Part shown: piece by piece, positions 63,582 to 64,000 of the stretch
How the letters are laid out: each line of letters starts with the position of its first letter
Position numbering within the stretch: the first letter of the stretch is position 1
From: Boseongicola sp. H5
GTDB taxonomy: Bacteria > Pseudomonadota > Alphaproteobacteria > Rhodobacterales > Rhodobacteraceae
Reading direction: 5' to 3'
Assembly: GCA_020622165.1 (NCBI GenBank)
Contig: JACNMN010000007.1
Coordinates: 163,053 to 227,052, forward strand
Length of the DNA: 64,000 nucleotides
The notes under the pieces: generated by a model
Databases searched by the model: none
What the model saw: the letters and a program-made list of their open reading frames with translations, nothing else
Told to the model about the DNA's origin: nothing
Made by a program: the position numbers and the translations under genes

Positions 63582-64000
63582 GTCATGTTGACAAATGGTT
63601 GAGCCAGAGGCGGATTGAGGTGATGTCAATGAAGCCCAGGAAACTCTGTGCCGTTTTGTCATAGCGAGTGGCGACGCGACGGGCGTTCTTGAGCTTGTTG
63701 AAGCAGCGCTCGACCAAGTTTCGAAGGCGATAGAGCGAGCGGTCGACACCAATGCGCTTTTTGCGGGACTTACGCATGGGGATGACCGGAAGCACGTCAC
63801 GCTTTTCCATGGTTTTCCGAATGCTGTCAGCATCATAGGCCCGGTCAGCCAGCAATACGCTTGGTACTGGCAGGTTGTCGGCCATGACCAGATCGAAGCC
63901 GAGGCAATCAGATGTCTGGCCGGGTGTGATCTCTGTCCTCATGGGCAGACCGTGCGCATTGACGAGGAGGTGGATCTTGGTCGTAAAACCACCCCTTGAA
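63581..64000 (-). mobile_element. IS5-family insertion sequence, right edge of window
   Basis: The transposase gene and its downstream terminus run from the mutS stop to the window end. The terminus begins near GGTCATGTTGACAAATGG (from about 63581); IS5/IS427-type elements usually insert at TNA, and TTA (63578-63580) precedes it, so the element may start at 63581. The other end is outside the window, so ends and family subgroup are inferred. Confidence 0.7.
63583..64000 (-). CDS. IS5-family transposase (C-terminal part, cut by window edge)
   Basis: DDE transposase, N-terminal part outside the window. About 138 residues visible, in frame to base 64000: SRGGFTTKIHLLVNAHGLP precedes MRTEITPGQTSD, then the second catalytic Asp in LLADRAYDAD and the Glu in LRNLVERCFNKLKNARRVATR, ending DITSIRLWLNHLST. 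The pattern is that of the IS5/IS427 group. The apparent start at 63942 is internal. No frameshift can be judged from the visible part. Confidence 0.88.
   Translation of the reverse strand, partial: SRGGFTTKIHLLVNAHGLPMRTEITPGQTSDCLGFDLVMADNLPVPSVLLADRAYDADSIRKTMEKRDVLPVIPMRKSRKKRIGVDRSLYRLRNLVERCFNKLKNARRVATRYDKTAQSFLGFIDITSIRLWLNHLST

Overview
The window is GC-rich, densely packed DNA from an alphaproteobacterium, most likely a Rhodobacterales (Rhodobacteraceae/Roseobacter-type) chromosome. The evidence is the gene content and order (serA-serC, a B12-riboswitch btu operon containing cbiZ, an rnd-lptCAB-hpf-ptsN block, tamAB, and dnaKJ behind an alphaproteobacterial RpoH-type promoter) together with the protein sequences. 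Almost everything is core or conserved accessory chromosome. The only clear mobile element is an IS5-family insertion running off the right edge.

Left part (1-24 kb): the 5' part of serA and all of serC (serine synthesis, minus strand, with a structured serC leader); a MarR-type regulator; a TroABCD/SitABCD-type Mn/Zn ABC importer behind a promoter covered by two inverted Fur-family-like boxes; then the most striking unit, a cobalamin-riboswitch operon (about 6.67-15.18 kb). It encodes an outer-membrane receptor, periplasmic binding protein, permease, ATPase, CbiZ corrinoid amidohydrolase, a second BtuF-like protein with no signal peptide, and its own ExbB-ExbD-ExbD-TonB energiser. Eight consecutive junctions in this operon are 4-nt ATGA overlaps. 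Next come a small secreted repeat protein, an AraC regulator flanked by two copies of a 16-bp motif, an AttEFH-like ABC export/lipocalin system, a membrane alpha/beta hydrolase, serB, and a conserved cysteine-containing protein with a hairpin over its ribosome binding site.

Middle part (24-43 kb): glutamate synthase in the order gltD - secreted protein - GFA-family protein - gltB; an AT-rich 79-bp element with perfect 13-bp inverted ends between gltD and uppP; uppP; an NDUFA9-like NAD-binding protein; tamA-tamB (outer-membrane assembly); tRNA-Leu(CAG); an RNase D-like exonuclease; lptC-lptA-lptB (LPS export); hpf; and ptsN.

Right part (42.8-64 kb): a minus-strand surface-polysaccharide locus (two-module sulfotransferase, GT14-like, GT2-like and GT4-like glycosyltransferases, galU, another GT2, kdsB, cysQ) and a divergent KpsM-like capsule permease. 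Together these suggest a sulfated, possibly Kdo-linked, exported polysaccharide, with CysQ removing the PAP that the sulfotransferase makes. Then follow an SH3-domain secreted protein, alkB, dnaK-dnaJ (RpoH promoter, intergenic hairpin), maeB-rbsK, mutS, and the IS5-family element abutting the mutS stop codon.

All functional calls come from reading motifs and gene order by eye. No database search was run.
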